Assembly: GCF_020921035.1 (NCBI RefSeq)
Contig: NC_063156.1
Span: 20,570,283-20,634,282 of the forward strand
DNA: 64,000 bases
Direction: 5' to 3'
Origin: Rhodamnia argentea
Lineage: Eukaryota > Streptophyta > Magnoliopsida > Myrtales > Myrtaceae
Under the pieces are notes generated by a model. The model saw nothing but the letters and a program-made list of their open reading frames with translations, searched no databases and was not told where the DNA came from. This document shows, one piece after another, positions 1 through 13,423 of the stretch (position 1 is its first letter; every line of letters begins with the position of its first letter). A program made the position numbers and the translations under genes.

Positions 1-1240
1 CCAATTTGATCCGCCGGAATTCTGACGTGCCTTTATTTTATTAATAAGTGAAGCTGATCTGGCTCCGGTGAGGTCCAATCAACAATATAAAAAGGTAAAA
101 ATTGAAAAAAGATATTAAAAATAAAAATACAAACTTAATTAGTTTACAAAAAAATAAAAAAAAGCTAAAAATTGGAAAATTACAAAAAAGCTAAAAAAAT
201 GGTAGCAGAACCAGGCGGCGAGAGCTTGTGACAGCCCTCACTGCCTGGTCTTCTGCCTCCTCAATTTTCTTTTATAATTTTAAGCTTTTTAAAGCTTATT
301 GTTAATTTATTTTGAATAAAGTTTGTGTTTTAAACAAATTTAGGTTTTAACTGATTTTTGAATTTAAATTTGATTTATTTTAAAGTGTAGAAGTCCACGT
401 GGACTTCTGTTTTTTTTTTTTAAATTTCATTTTACAACAAAATTTTAATTAAAAAAGCCACATATTAATTTTCGCCAGAAATTATCGCCGAAGGTACGAA
501 AGTGATCCTTTTATCTTCGACTTGGCACTTAAGTGATCCAATTGAAATTTTTGGCACTAAAGTGATCTCCGTACATAACTTTTAACACTAAAAGTGTCCT
601 TTTTCACACTTCTAATTGGTATCTCTCCCACTGCTGGAGAAGCATGCCGGCCCGTCCATCGCTTACCGGTGCAGAAATTTGTGCCTAGCTTAGTCGTTGT
701 AACGATTCATAGTGTTGTCTATGTCCATTTTGATTGTTGAAAACCCTTCCTCAAAGCTGGACGTCAAGTGTACACTAGTAGAATAGAATGTACGCAGATG
801 GAGGTACTCTTGAGGGCCTCGAAGAGCTTGGAATGATGAGAAAATATCGTGAGAAAAAGGTTGTTTTCTTATGTAGTGTAAATATATATCAAACCAATCA
901 TCTAGACATGCACGTATGGACGATTCAGGTGCATTTTTGCATGGTCGGTACAGTTTTATCCAAGAATGGAAAATTCAGCGAAAATTGCCGATTTATATAA
1001 GAAAAATCGAGACATTGTTATTCATGTAACAAACACAGGCAAAATTACCAAAAAGTCTTTAAAAAACTTATTACAAATTGTGTCAATTTAGTCTTAATTT
1101 TTTTTTTTACAATCCGGTCCTAAATCTTTTGCATTTGTGTCAATTCGGATAATCCCATCAAATCTTAGCCGAAAATCACTTACATGGATTTGTCATGGAC
1201 CGGAGGTTCCGTGACAAAATAGATCAACAACATGGCTTGG
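1..1240. other. AT-rich intergenic DNA with repeat fragments
   Basis: I see no gene here. Around 486-605 is a fragment reading 'cacttaagtgatcc ... cactaaaagtgtcc'. It resembles the foldback family seen complete at 14163-14499 and 45206-45621. Around 1020-1165 is another low-complexity motif (spaced 'gtgtcaattt' and 'gtgtcaattcgg' phrases) of the kind that forms arms of plant foldback elements. The short open frames lack family features. Confidence 0.6.
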
Positions 1241-1740
1241 GTGAACCATAAAACTTAGAAGTGTCTTTGCCTCTAGGGTTTTTTTTAGTCCTCTAGAATA
1301 TCATTAGAGGCAAACGATACGATAAATGTACCATATTCTAGAGCTTTCTTATGATAAATGTCGGTAGTTGTTAGATGGGGAAATGCAATCTCAACCATTA
1401 GATCTAGAATCGATCAACGGTAGTCATTAAGAGGCTTTTTGTATAAATAGTGAGCTGTCTCCATCATTTGTATCATCAAACAATTTAGAAATACAAAACA
1501 TTCTCTCCTAGAGCTTCTCTCTAAACAATCTCTCTCTATATGAACCGGGTGAACGAGCAACCAATTCTTGGGAAAGGCTTAGCTTAGGCAACCCAAAGAT
1601 CCAAGGAAAGCCTAAGTTGCCGCACGGTTTGATTCCAAGTAGTCGGCCCGGTTATGCCATGTAGGATAGCCGACATCTATTTCCAGCCAAGACCGGCCGG
1701 ATTGACTAAATTGTCACAAATTCAAAAGTTTCAGACTGGT
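1241..1740 (+). promoter_or_regulatory. LTR-like promoter region with TATA box
   Basis: A TATA motif (tataaatag, about 1442-1450) is followed by a C/T-rich leader (ctctcctagagcttctctctaaacaatctctc, about 1503-1535), which looks like a plant core promoter. No convincing open reading frame follows. The arrangement resembles the U3/R of an LTR retrotransposon, but I could not find a partner LTR in the window. It could also be the promoter of a gene that has decayed. Confidence 0.35.
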
Positions 1741-3240
1741 AAAAAATATCTAGAACTGAATTTGTACAATTGCAATAGGTTTAAGATATTTTTGGTAATT
1801 CTCCCAATAAACAAAAGTAAATAATAGCAAAATATTCTGATACCAGTATTTAAAGTTCTCTTCTCAAATCCAAACTCAGATCGTGAACACAACTAAGCAA
1901 ATCATTCTCAATAAACCGATCTTGAGCACTGTGATCCATTGAACTTCGCCATCGAGCCACAATCGCCCAAGCAATATGTAACGTCGACTCTTTCTCCCAC
2001 TTAGACAAATCATCTCTAACTTTCATTCAATTTGAGGAATTCTTGTACGCATCCTCTCTTGGCTGCAAAAATCTCTCCCTTGAGTTCCATATCTTGATGA
2101 ACTTATCAGATGAGTGCCTTGTTTAACATTGAACGTATTATTCTCTTCAAATCCACACAATACGTAATGACTTTTGCATAGATTACTTGCCAGCTTGAAT
2201 GGACAGCTTGGATTTACATGGCTAAAACCATGTTGGGTCCAATTTTTGTCCGACTCGACAGTGAATGTGTCGATTATGGTTCAATTGTTCGGAGGGTGTA
2301 CAGGCAAGGCTCACGATGAAGATAGTGTAATTTGAGGACGCGGGAGCCGTGGTGAATGTCCTGGAGCTTATAAGCCGATTACGGCGAGGAAGGTCAATTT
2401 GATCCTGAGTTATCGAGTTGAAAAGGAAGCTGGACAAGATCTCTCGATGAAAGGAGGAGCCATTCATGCTTAGAGGCGAGATAGTCGACTTGACACTCGA
2501 GCTTGGCATTTGCACCATGCAAGGTGCCCTATGACGGGGTCCAGGAATCTAGGGTCGTTTCGCCGGAGAATGTTTCTGGATAGAACAAGACGGGAGTTTT
2601 TTTTAGTGAGATCATAATATCTAGTTTTAGAATATGTGATTTGAGTGAGAATTAGATGCATTTATGCTCGCCGTTTTGCAAATATTTCCTAATTCAACTT
2701 GGATGTGATAGTTTAGAATATGTGATTTGTGCGAGAATTAGATAAAAATATGTATATATAAGCCTAAATGGTTAATAACTTTCCATTTTCGATTAGTAAG
2801 TACGAGTAACTTGACATATAATTTTTGTAGTCATCTTTTACTTCTTCTACCACAGTTTTTTTTCAATCTACAAAAAGATCACAAACTTTCACTATAATCC
2901 CAAATCTGCCCCGACGTCCAAAAATAGACACCGGTTCCCTCAAATTTTCCAATATTACGGCCACCTAGATGTTAATTATTATTAGAATTCGCGTGTTCAT
3001 CAACGCCCTCATCTTTGTATGAAATAACAACTCACGATGTTGATAAGTTTGAAGACACTAATGTCAATTTTTAGACACGGGACAGATTTGAAACTAGAGT
3101 GAAAGTCGACAAATTTTTTAGACAAAAAACAATTTGAGGTAGAATAGGATTTAAACTTAAATTTAGTGACTTTTTTTTTTTTTTGGGGAATTAGGCCACA
3201 ATGAGAGATGTGTTATATCAGGCGTGCGATCGACACAAAA
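1741..3240. other. Intergenic DNA, nothing recognised
   Basis: AT-rich sequence with short open frames on both strands (for example minus 2222-2661) that have no motif I recognise. The 2220-2580 stretch has more balanced base composition than its surroundings and could be a decayed exon, but frames are interrupted in all directions. Confidence 0.5.
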
Positions 3241-3800
3241 GCTATTGTCTTCCTACGGGGATGTCTGCCTTTGCTTTCTTTGAAAATGTTTCCACAGCTG
3301 ATTCTTCGTTTAGGCCAACAAGGCCCACAAGATGGTGAGATTGGAGAATCACGACCATGGACAACGTAGTAATATTGCCCGCGAAACCGACCGATGGCTT
3401 CAAGATTTGATCATAATGAGGGTCCGGCAAGTTGAAATCCACATCTACCGTTCCGGATATAAAGTTGAGCCACCAACTTCACCAATGAGCATACTGATGA
3501 AATGCTTTCTGTGATTGAAATACGAAATAACGCCGTTGAATCCAAGTTGCATCGTTCCGATTTGCTTTGTACCCTTCACATCGAGCTCAAAGAATACGAA
3601 CCTGCATAAAGATTAAAATGACGACAACCAATGAAACCAGGGAATCAAACATATTCGAGAACAACACGACGGAAATAACCGACCATGTAACCCTCTTGGC
3701 TTCCCTCCACCATCATATTCTTCTTTCCAACAGTTCATAAAAGGCCAACAGCATCCTATTCCATATCCCACATAAAAAGCTACCATTCGTGGGTTCATTT
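3240..3800 (-). pseudogene. Unrecognised gene relic downstream of the ceramidase
   Basis: On the minus strand, coding-like segments sit in different frames: about 3798-3613, then about 3600-3460 (reading FVFFELDVKGTKQIG), then 3442-3242 (reading MDFNLPDPHYDQILKPSVGF). A polypyrimidine tract and 'tttatgcag' just before the second segment look like a splice acceptor. The third segment needs a frame change relative to the second, so I infer a broken gene copy or the end of a poorly resolved gene. I do not recognise the protein family. It lies tail-side of the ceramidase gene on the same strand but is not needed to complete that protein. Confidence 0.3.
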
Positions 3801-3958
3801 GTCATCCAGCACTAAAAAGCTTCACCATCGTTTTTCAGCATAAGCCTGTACATACACCAACCTAGAATTTACTATGAATGCATCGATAAAATGTAAGTAA
3901 ACATGTATTTTCTTTCCTTTGCTTATTTAGCTACAGTAGTAACACGCCTTCAGCAACA

Positions 3959-6900
3959 CTATGCTACCCCAAAGGCACTTGATGAACCGGCGAAATGCCG
4001 GATGGCCCCCAACAGCGACTTTGCAGCACCAAAGTGTCGGATTCTGTAAACCCCTGAAACAACCGAAGTAGGGACCCTCCATTCGATAGTTGCATAGCTC
4101 CTAGGACTCAGTTTCGCAGGCCGTGACCATATGAACTTCAAGCAGAAATCGTCGTCATCGTAGGCTGGGACCCAGGCATTCCGATCCTGGAGAAACTCCA
4201 CCAGCGCGAAAGTCCCCTCAGTCATCAGGTCGTTTCTAGGACAAGCAGACCAAAAAGTGACTCTCACTAAATCTCCTCTTCTGAAGGTGGAATTCAGGGG
4301 GATATCAGCCTTAACGTCTCCAAAGCTCACGCCTGGAGGTGTTGCATCCAAGATAACTTGGGGGAGTAAGCTAATTTGCTTGTCAAGGAGATCTGGCGGT
4401 TGCGGACCTGGTTCAATGGTTTTGTCGGTGATGAGAGCTTCAATTAATTTCTTGAACTCCTGAATGTAGGCACCGAGTGTGTGGGGACCGTAAAGAGTAG
4501 ATGCGCCCTGGCAAGCATCAACGGCTACATCTATAAGTCAAGGTGGACGTGGAAACAGAAGTTTCACATCCACTATCAAATGGTCAAGTGGGATAAAATG
4601 CTACTAAGCTAAAAGGTCAAGCCAAGCTGAAGGAGCTCCCTTCCAAACAGTATCATTGCTAAATGTTACCTCATATTTCCACAAAATAGGCCCATCCTCA
4701 AGCTAAAATTACGACATTAAATTCATCCTCCTACTGAAAAAAATAATTCTATATTTAGGGAACTTAAACGTAACTTATAAAGGCTTCTTCATTTATGTAT
4801 ATCACTTCAATATATAACCAGAGCAGGCATAGGTATTGGCATGTCTAGACAACCAGGGCATCTGAATGGTTCATGCAGGCACCTTCAAATAATTAACTTA
4901 TCGTATGTCAAGAGTGGTAAAAGAAAGACCTAATAAGACACTGATGGAAGCCCTAACAGGGCCAGTTGAATCTGCACATATGGCAGAGCCAGAGGACATC
5001 CACAACAAGGATAGCAATCAACTAGGAGGATCCATGTAGCTCCCTTGCACCTCATATAAAAAAGTTTATTTACTGCTCAATGTACCAGACATAAACAACT
5101 TAAAGGAGTTAAAAAGATATCTTCAAACTGCAATTTCGATGATCTTTAGCACAGCAATTAATGCTGCTTAATCCCAGATACTCATGCAGCATATTTATAG
5201 ATTATTACTTGGGAAAACCGATGCCCTAATGTGGGAAAAGATAACTTTGTATGATAGAAGTTTGGTGGCACAAAATGAAGTTAGAATGAATATCTAGGTT
5301 CATCCATAGCAATCCAAACCATGGTCAGAGAGAGCAATCTAATGACTGCTTTCCCCCAATCAAGAAATAAGAAGATGCAGAACGAATCATGGCCTATGCT
5401 TAATTTCGTTGGCCAGTGACTGTACAGATTCAAAAACACGGTTCAGTGTTCCCATAAGAATCAATGAATTACTGAGGCAACCAATATCGGCGATACACTC
5501 TGCAAATTCCCCCAATGACAAACCACTTGTACACATGATGAACTTGGTAATCGCACACATACAAGAAATAACGCTCTAACAAAGATGCTAATATGACCTG
5601 ATTCAATAGTAACAGAGTAAAGGGGATTCAGACCTCGTATCTCTGCACTTGATATTCCTCAAACGTGGTAACATACTGAGAATAAGTGTTGGAAAGCCCT
5701 GCAATGACAATATGGCCATTGCTATCAAACTCGTCCGCTCTAGACGCAAGCACCATCTTGATGGCATCACGCAGACGTCTACCGGCCATAGTTGTGAACT
5801 CTGCAAGTGCAAGCAACCTAATCACTGATGGGTGAAATAAGACACAAACCATGATAAACCGCGGGAAATCATCAATTAATTCCAGTCATCCATTAAATAT
5901 ACATCATTTTGTTCAATTATATGAGCTTTCTATACGAGCACCAAACAATTTGTCCAGCCGCATGTACTTAACTACTTGCTCCAACATATATTGACACGGA
6001 GGAACAATTAAAACAATTTAACGAGACAAGAAAAGCAACTATCAGGGGCGGGTAGCACTTTTGTTGGTACCTGCAGGTACGGTGAGAATTACAAGTTGCC
6101 CTATTTGCAGAGTCTGTAGAGGAAGTATTGAAGGCTGCAGTTTGGATAAAACAATTTATGTTAGAACACCAATGAGGCATTGCTGGTAGTTTCAAATGCT
6201 GAATAGTCTGCAGGTAGGACTCCCTTACTTCAACTAGTGGATAACAGAAATGGCTGAATTTCAATTTTGATGCGGATGTTTAAACATCTTCCAAAACGAT
6301 ACTGGTCATGAATTCTCCACTTACCGCCCAGTCATATGGTTTCTTCATTTCTCCAGTGTCAAGTAGAATAGGCTTTGGATGCTGACAGTCAATCTGCTCT
6401 TGACTGGGTGTTTTCAACAAATCCCTTACCAGCTTCCAAAAGACATTACCCTGGAAGAGCAGCCAACAAGAAACCGCTGCCGGTTAGGTAAATCGGCCAT
6501 TAAAATCTGCTAACGACAATTGTCAATACAGGCAATGGAGAGATTTGACCAGCCTTATCATCTCCTTGCTTGAAATCAAAAGCTCCAGGGCCATCGGTTG
6601 TTCCGGCAGCAAAAGCAAAGCCCATTGCAGCAGGACATGTTTTAACCACCTGACTGCCTCCACCGGGTTTAGGAACTGTAACCTCAATGTTAGAGAAATC
6701 CACATAAGCATGCTTATATCTGATCTTTCCTTTCAGTTGCTCCCTCGCTTTGTCAAAGAGTTCTGCAGCCCTTTTGAATTGCTTTTCTCCTATTATGCGT
6801 GTGCTCTCAAATTCATCAGGGTATCTTCCAAATAAACATGGAACAGATTAAGACCCTTACAAACTAAAAGTCATTTGTACATGCTTCCAGGAAGAGGAAT

Positions 6901-9900
6901 TGTACATACCCTGGCCCCCGTCCGTAGCACAACTCATTTTTTCTATTGCAAGTGCTATGATTGAAATCACAAGGCAGTCCAGAGTCGATGCAAAATGAGC
7001 CAAGAATGTTCGGGCTTACATCGCCACAATTTGTTTGACAGAATGCAGCAACAAACTTTGGCCTATCATCCTTTCTTAAGGCACTCCTAACTCTCCTTGT
7101 GACACCCAATGATCTCATTATAGGTCTTCGTCGAGAAGAGTGGAAAGAACCGGCAAGCGTCTTCTTTATAGCTGCATCAATAGGTAAGTTTTGCACACTC
7201 ACTGACCCAACCAACATCTGTTCTCTGGATTAAACTCTCTAAATTTCAGGAGGTAAGTGATAATGCATATCCATCAGCGGATATCAAGGCATGCCATTTT
7301 GGAGATAGGTGGTTAAGATGCCAGTAACCAGAAGAATTTACTTTGTGAGATGCAAGGCACTGAAAGAAATTGACACATCATTCTGTTCTCAGTTTTCCCG
7401 TCACATCGAGGGACTACACATCCAAACGTGACGTTAAATTTGAAACTTTCTCACTTTAAGGCCCATATTAGTTCAGTATTTAATTGTTCTAAGCGAAGGG
7501 TAGCTAAGAAGTCAGGCGTTTAGGAGAATGATGAGGCTTTGGGAGCGTATAGTGCAGTTCTCCCCTTGATTCTCTTAAGAAGTCAACTAGACTGGGTCGG
7601 GGTGGTTTTAAAATGAGCTAACCACCTACTAAGCTTTCATACGGAATTTTTTCCAAGTAATTGGATATTGGGCCACACATACAAAGCATAAGTCAAGAGT
7701 TTTGTCCAGCAACAGTGATAATTACCATTATCCTCACCTGTCATTTCTGTCAAAATGCTCAAAAAAGCATCCTTTTATGATATGGGAGGACATTTTATTA
7801 GGTCTAAAACAAATCTACAGTGCAACTTGTAGATGAGCATAAAGCACAGGAAGAACCTTTTACCTTAGAAAATTAAAGATTCTCCAGTAGCTTAAATTTT
7901 AAATGTTTCATAGCACCAGATCGGCTGGATTTCTTCTGTATTACCCAGAAGATAAAATATTTATTGCATAAAATTATTTCTTGCCCCAGTGGCATTGGAT
8001 GACAAAGACTGGCTTTTCCTTAGAGTTGTAAAATGCAGTATAGAACAATGTGACAAGTTATATAAGCAAACATGTAAAGGTATTCAGCTTACGTGTTTTA
8101 TGGTCGGAAGCCAGGCTTGAGACTCTTCTAGATATCCTATCCATTCCAGAGTCATTAAGACGTGCACTTCCAAAGCCTTTCAAAGAATAATCCTTTTCAA
8201 ACCAGTCCTCCATAAATCGTGCTGCAGCTCCTTTGTTGTCACCGCTAATTAGGGAGTTAGTTCGACTCATTGAAGTTCCATGTGTTGCAAACCAGTTGAA
8301 GCTACCAACTGGACCCCATTCATCATCTACAAACTTTATGAGAGTCATTTCTTTGTCAACATTGTATTCGTACTTCTTCCGTTCAGCCTCCGGATTATTG
8401 AGATAAGCACTAGGACTTCGGTTAACACCAGCATCAAGAAGCTCTCCTGAAAAACCATGAGGATGTGAAGCTTTAAGTCCCAAAAATCCTGTATATTTGG
8501 AGGTGACAGCAACAAACACAACAGAGACAACAGACATGTAAAAAGATACACAGAAAGTGGGTTGTCCACTGATTGGGTCTGAAAGGACTGGCTTTATTCA
8601 ATAGATGCTGATAGTAAACGGGAGCAAAACCCATAAGATAGAGTAGTATGGAATCTTACATCCCTTTTCAGTTTCAATACTTCCCACAGACAATTAACTA
8701 AAAAGATAGGATCTTGCTGGAGAATGTATAATGGACTTTGATATTCCAGCCAAAAGTATAAAAGACACTCGCATCAGCAAGTTAATCGGGGACAAGACCA
8801 CAAGTTTTGGTCTTCCGTATCCAAGAATCAATTAGCTTCACCGACACTAGTTTCCTTTGGTTCCTCAGCTTGGGGTTCTCAGCACAGAATGCACAACACA
8901 ATTAAGAGTGCAATCAGTGAGTGCAATCAGTTAAATTGACACAATCTAGCACTTGGACCGAATTATCAATTGTAAATCTCGAGGCTTGATAATTAAGCTT
9001 ACTAAATCAAGCGTGATAACTCTAGCTCAACTTGATTTAAGATACTCAAGTTCAGCTATTCTATTTAAATTACTGTTTTAAATGGATGTTACATCAAACT
9101 AGAAAATGATCTTGCACCCGAGAAATGAGGAACTGCTTAAACTTCTGCTCTCATAAGAATCTAAAACATGTTAAAAATACAAACGAGAGACAATGAGTCA
9201 AAAGGATTGCCAACTCCTCAATTTAACTATGAGGACGGCATCTTTCTGACCCTTGACACACTCAAACTTGATGAAGATTGTAAAGTTAGAATTGCTTAGC
9301 AAGTCCAAGTCAAACTAGAGCTCAACTAGTTTCAATCCCACAACAAGTAAATAAAACAAAAGAGGGAGAAGAGTATATTTAGATCATAACTTTTTAATTC
9401 TTTAAGTCGGCATTTGCAGTCCAAGGAACAAACTGTCACTGACTACAACTATTAAACTAGATTTAAAACATGCATTACCCTTCTTGAAGCTAAGGAAAAT
9501 ATTTGCACAGTTCTAGCTACAATTGCTTGAGTGAGTATAGTAGCAAACTCAAATAAGAGATATGAGCAGCTATTCACGCATGAACCATGACTATCATCAC
9601 CAGAGTACGTCATTGCAATTTAAAAACACGTCCAAAGACACAAATATCTCCAATTATAAAAAGGGCAAAGAGGTGAATGAAGAAGTTCGCTAATGGATTA
9701 ACCAGTAATAATGAAAACAGGTAAACAACTCAACCAATTGATTCTTTCTATCTCCATCTTAACAAGAACTCACAACATAGATTGATAGCCATGGCAAGCA
9801 GTGAAAGATGGGATAAAGAAGCGTAGGAAAAATATGAAGCATTTTTTATCACCTCTATTGACAAAAATACTCCCTGGCCGAAGATTTTCATGAGCTTGCA

Positions 9901-11156
9901 CAATGCTTTTCTCAATCCCATCAACAAGAGCATGAAATGACTGCCTTACAAATCCAAGTGATGTCACTATATATACGACATACTGGAGATAGCCTCCTGG
10001 TCCAGCATGAGTGTGAATTCCACTAATTGCGACATTCTCTTCAGTATAAAGATTCCCATATCTGAAACGCAACAAAGTCAGATATATGATACTACAAGGC
10101 TCGTTGTTCAAAGGTTATACAATTTTTTTTCATATAATGCAATAAATAGTAAGCCACTCAAAATAGCTGCGCCTTTCTATTTTCTCTAGTGAAAGAATAA
10201 AGATGTTAGAAGGAAATTCCAGATTACGCGAGAAGATGATAGACACTATTATGTCCTGCTCATGTAAGCAGAGATGAATCCCATCCAAACTAATGTCAGG
10301 AGAAACAATATTCCAATGAAAGAATCAAGGTCGTAGAAGAGTGTGTTTTACATACGTATCAAATAAGATGAAAGAAATAAGTACTTCATGCTTTTATAAG
10401 CTGAAAAACCATCCAAACTAATGTCGAGCCAAACAATTCTCCGGTGAAAGAAGGAAGACGTAAGAGTGCAGTTTAGACATACTTATTTGAAAAAGATGAA
10501 CAAAATGTGTCCACATGTAAAGTGGTATAGTTGAAATTCATCCAAACTACAGTGACAATTCTCCAAAGAAAGAAGCAAGATGTTAAGAGTGCACTTTACA
10601 TGCTTAATCTAAGAAGATAAATGAACTATGTACTTCATGCCCATACAAGCAGAATTCCATCTACTCAAGAAAAGTATCATTCTAGAATTGATAATACGAG
10701 GATAGAGAATTGTATCTACTCATGCATGAAGGTCCAAAAGTACTTTCTGGCCTAAAAGTTGGACTTAGAATGGCAGTGTCTAAAGTTGGATTTAACTCAA
10801 TGTGGGAGAGATTACCTTGCTTTTAATCTCTCAAGTACTTTAATAGTCACAATTTGTGAAGCCATGCATGCATCAAGGTTTACAAATGCTACACGATTTC
10901 CTTGAGGTTCTGCAACAATAAAAGTCCGAGCCCGCAATCTAAAGTGGACTCCAGATGCAATTTGTTCAATGTTTGCATATCCCATCATATTTACATCTGC
11001 AGCAGGCCCTGTGATATCATAGCTCCCAAGGCCAATCAAATAATTGGAAGCTGACAAGTTTCCTTTGATGTTCTGGAACAGGGCCACAAGGAACAAGAAC
11101 CATCTAGTTATACAAAACCTCTTGATAGAAGCATGAACAAGGAAAGACGTTGCCAT
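3959..11156 (-). CDS. Neutral ceramidase, nine exons
   Basis: Hydrolyses ceramide to sphingosine and a fatty acid, probably in the secretory/endomembrane system. I joined exons 11156-10816, 10061-9853, 8446-8093, 7171-6910, 6824-6530, 6450-6325, 6134-6071, 5800-5634 and 4507-3959. All junctions are GT-AG and the phases close to give about 788 aa, a normal plant length. A hydrophobic N-terminus (about residues 15-33) suits a signal peptide. Zinc-ligand motifs are visible: GIHTHAGPGG (His130/His132) and WFATHGTSM (His239). The family's nucleophile motif NCGDVSPN is present, with the serine at about residue 354. The exon 7 end through exon 8 reads PAEFTTMAGRRLRD, and the C-terminus is the usual immunoglobulin-like domain. 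The exon 5 end is the least certain: GT at 6529 adds AGQISPLP, which I cannot match to the family from memory. A CT/GA-rich region at 12340-12366 may mark the 5' UTR. Confidence 0.95.
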
Positions 11157-12609
11157 ATCCTCTTTCCACGACTTGAAATGGCCTCGCTCAGTTCATTTCA
11201 TCTATGACGAAAGAAATGCCGACACGTGAATCATCAAGTGAGCTAAATGTGTAAGTAAAACATACAATAAAGCCAATCAAAGTAAGACTATATAGTTAAG
11301 CCCGTTCACGTTATTTCACACCAATTGTAGAGAATGCCGGATTGATACTCAAGGTTCACGAAATGCGAGACTAACCTGGGACCATAAAGTTAAACTTCTT
11401 AGTCACTAGCTAAAAGGTCAATTAAATCCAGGATTACAACCTCTGAAGAAATCACCTGAAATGAGGAATGTTTTATTGTAATAACATGGCCCTATTCGAC
11501 ATGGGGAAAGCTCAAAAGTCTGTATTCCCAGCCTCCCAGGTGTGGTATGTGTTTCTCAATACATCCACATTCTTTGCTCTAATCTAATCTCTTGGCAATT
11601 AAGTTCTGCAAAACTCAGTTCTAGGCAGAGTATGCCCCTTCGATTATGCTATACTCTTACCATGGAAAAGATTCAACAGACTTCCACATCTAGTTCTATT
11701 ATAAGTTGACACGAGTGAGGGTGACCTGTTGGAACCAACAGGGAACATCCTTGAACAAGCTGCGGGCTTCGTAACATGTATCGAATCCTTTTGCCGCAAG
11801 ACGAGTCAGCTACGTCAGCTGGAAAACAGACCCGGCAACCTTAAACTTCCATCTTACAACGTTGAAATTCCAATTACCAACAACAACAAAAAGTACTGAC
11901 AGCAGTTTTCCAAGTTCCAGCTCCACAGAAAAAGCTCATTTTGCCGTCGCAAACGAGTAAAGGCTTTCTCCGTCTACAGTGTGAGAATAGAATATACAAG
12001 AAAATGACCAGCATACCAAAATCAGCAGAACAACATGAGGGGCACAACATCATGTTCGAGGAAGGTAGTAATTACGGACGACGATGCGCGAGCTTGAGAA
12101 TCAAAGAGATCAAAGGAACCCAGCGAAAGGTACCAGTAAGAGCAGCTCAATTGGGTGGAGAACTCAAGGAGCGAACCCAGTAAAGAATCAAGCATCTGCT
12201 CTCTTCACAACGTACGACACAAACGCGCAACATTTATGAGGGCGACGCAGCCACAAGTTGTCCTTTTGGAATGTCGTAGAGATTAACCTCTTGCTGGTGG
12301 GTCCCCTGCCATTAGAGCGGTGATTGACTCGAGAAGACTCATCTCTCTCTCTCTCTCTCTCTCTCTGCGCGCTTTATGGCAATGGGATCACCTCGTCGCG
12401 GGGAAGAGTTGTCGAGCTTTCTGAGCGAAACGACGCAATGCTGGAGGGAGACGGGAGGCGTAAAGCGCCATGAAAGCGCAAAAGCGAGAAGCTCCGTCTG
12501 TCCATTCGATCGGTGGCCCGCACGCACTGAAGTAGGGTAAGCCGTTTTGAACTCATCTGCCTCCAAAGAAGCTTCCTTCAGCATGGAAGTTCTTGAACTT
12601 GTGTACGGA
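11157..12609 (-). promoter_or_regulatory. Ceramidase upstream region
   Basis: This is the head side of the ceramidase gene. It contains a GA/CT microsatellite at about 12342-12366, typical of plant core promoters and 5' leaders. An open frame at 12644-12339 (minus) ends in an Arg-Glu run encoded by that microsatellite and is not a credible protein. A 5' UTR intron between about 12.3 kb and 11.2 kb is possible, but I cannot prove it from sequence alone. Confidence 0.4.
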
Positions 12610-13423
12610 ACACGGCATGGTAACCATTTTATTTTTAGAATCAATTTTTGATTAAAAATAATTTTTTAATTTTTAATTTCTGAATTAGTTTTTAATCAAA
12701 AATATATATTTAATAATAACATAAAATTTCTATCCCTGAAATAAAATTTCATTTGATAATGATTAAAAATTTATACTTCTGAAATATTATTAACACAAAA
12801 TCTTCTATGAAAAATTTCTACTTCGATTTTAATTTTTTTAATTTATTTTAAAAATATTTTTAATTATTAGAAAATATTATTTACTATTAAGATAAAAAAA
12901 TTTATTATTTACTTTAATACTAGCGATGGCAGCCAGCGAAGGTTGGTGGTTGGCGGCAACCAACTGTGGGTAGTGGCGGTCGACGGTGCGGTGGGGGGCG
13001 ATGGCGATAGGTGGTGGTTGGTACTAGGGGCCAACGGTGGCGGGAGGGGGTCGCGGTAGTGGGCAGCGAGGGGTGGTGGGCGGCGGAGGTAGGTGGTGGG
13101 AGGTGGTTGGCGACGGCCGACGATGGGCGACAGCCGCCAACGGTGGTGGCGACGATGGTGGTTGCGATGGCGACGGTGGTTGCTGCAGTAGTTGGTGGCT
13201 AGGGCGAGGGTTGATGATAGTCGGCAATAGGCAGAGGCGCCCAGCAGAGGCCTGCAAGGAGCGGAGGTTAGCGGCGTTGGGCGGTGACAGATAAAGGAAG
13301 GGCGACAGAGAGGGTGCGACGAGGACTTGATAAAAAAATAGAATTGCATTGCCAAACGAATTTCCGTTCCGAATCTGTTTTAGAAAATAGAGAATTGGAA
13401 TGGTTATCATGCGCGCCCTAAAA
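12610..13423. mobile_element. Foldback element with AT-rich arms and G-rich core
   Basis: The ends are imperfect inverted repeats. The left end reads gcatggtaaccattttattttta (12614 on), and the reverse complement of the right end reads gcatgataaccattccaattctc (to about 13417). AT-rich arms flank a strongly G-rich block at about 12925-13310 made of degenerate GGTGG/GGCGG units. Open frames in the core are repetitive (Pro/His-rich or Gly-rich) and not credible proteins. I infer a non-autonomous foldback or MULE-type repeat. No clear target duplication was found. Confidence 0.5.

Noticed and set aside
12909-13410. Pro/His-rich and Gly-rich open frames up to 148 codons on both strands
   Set aside because: They arise from a degenerate GGTGG/CCACC block inside a foldback element; all frames are open because of composition, and no domain is present.
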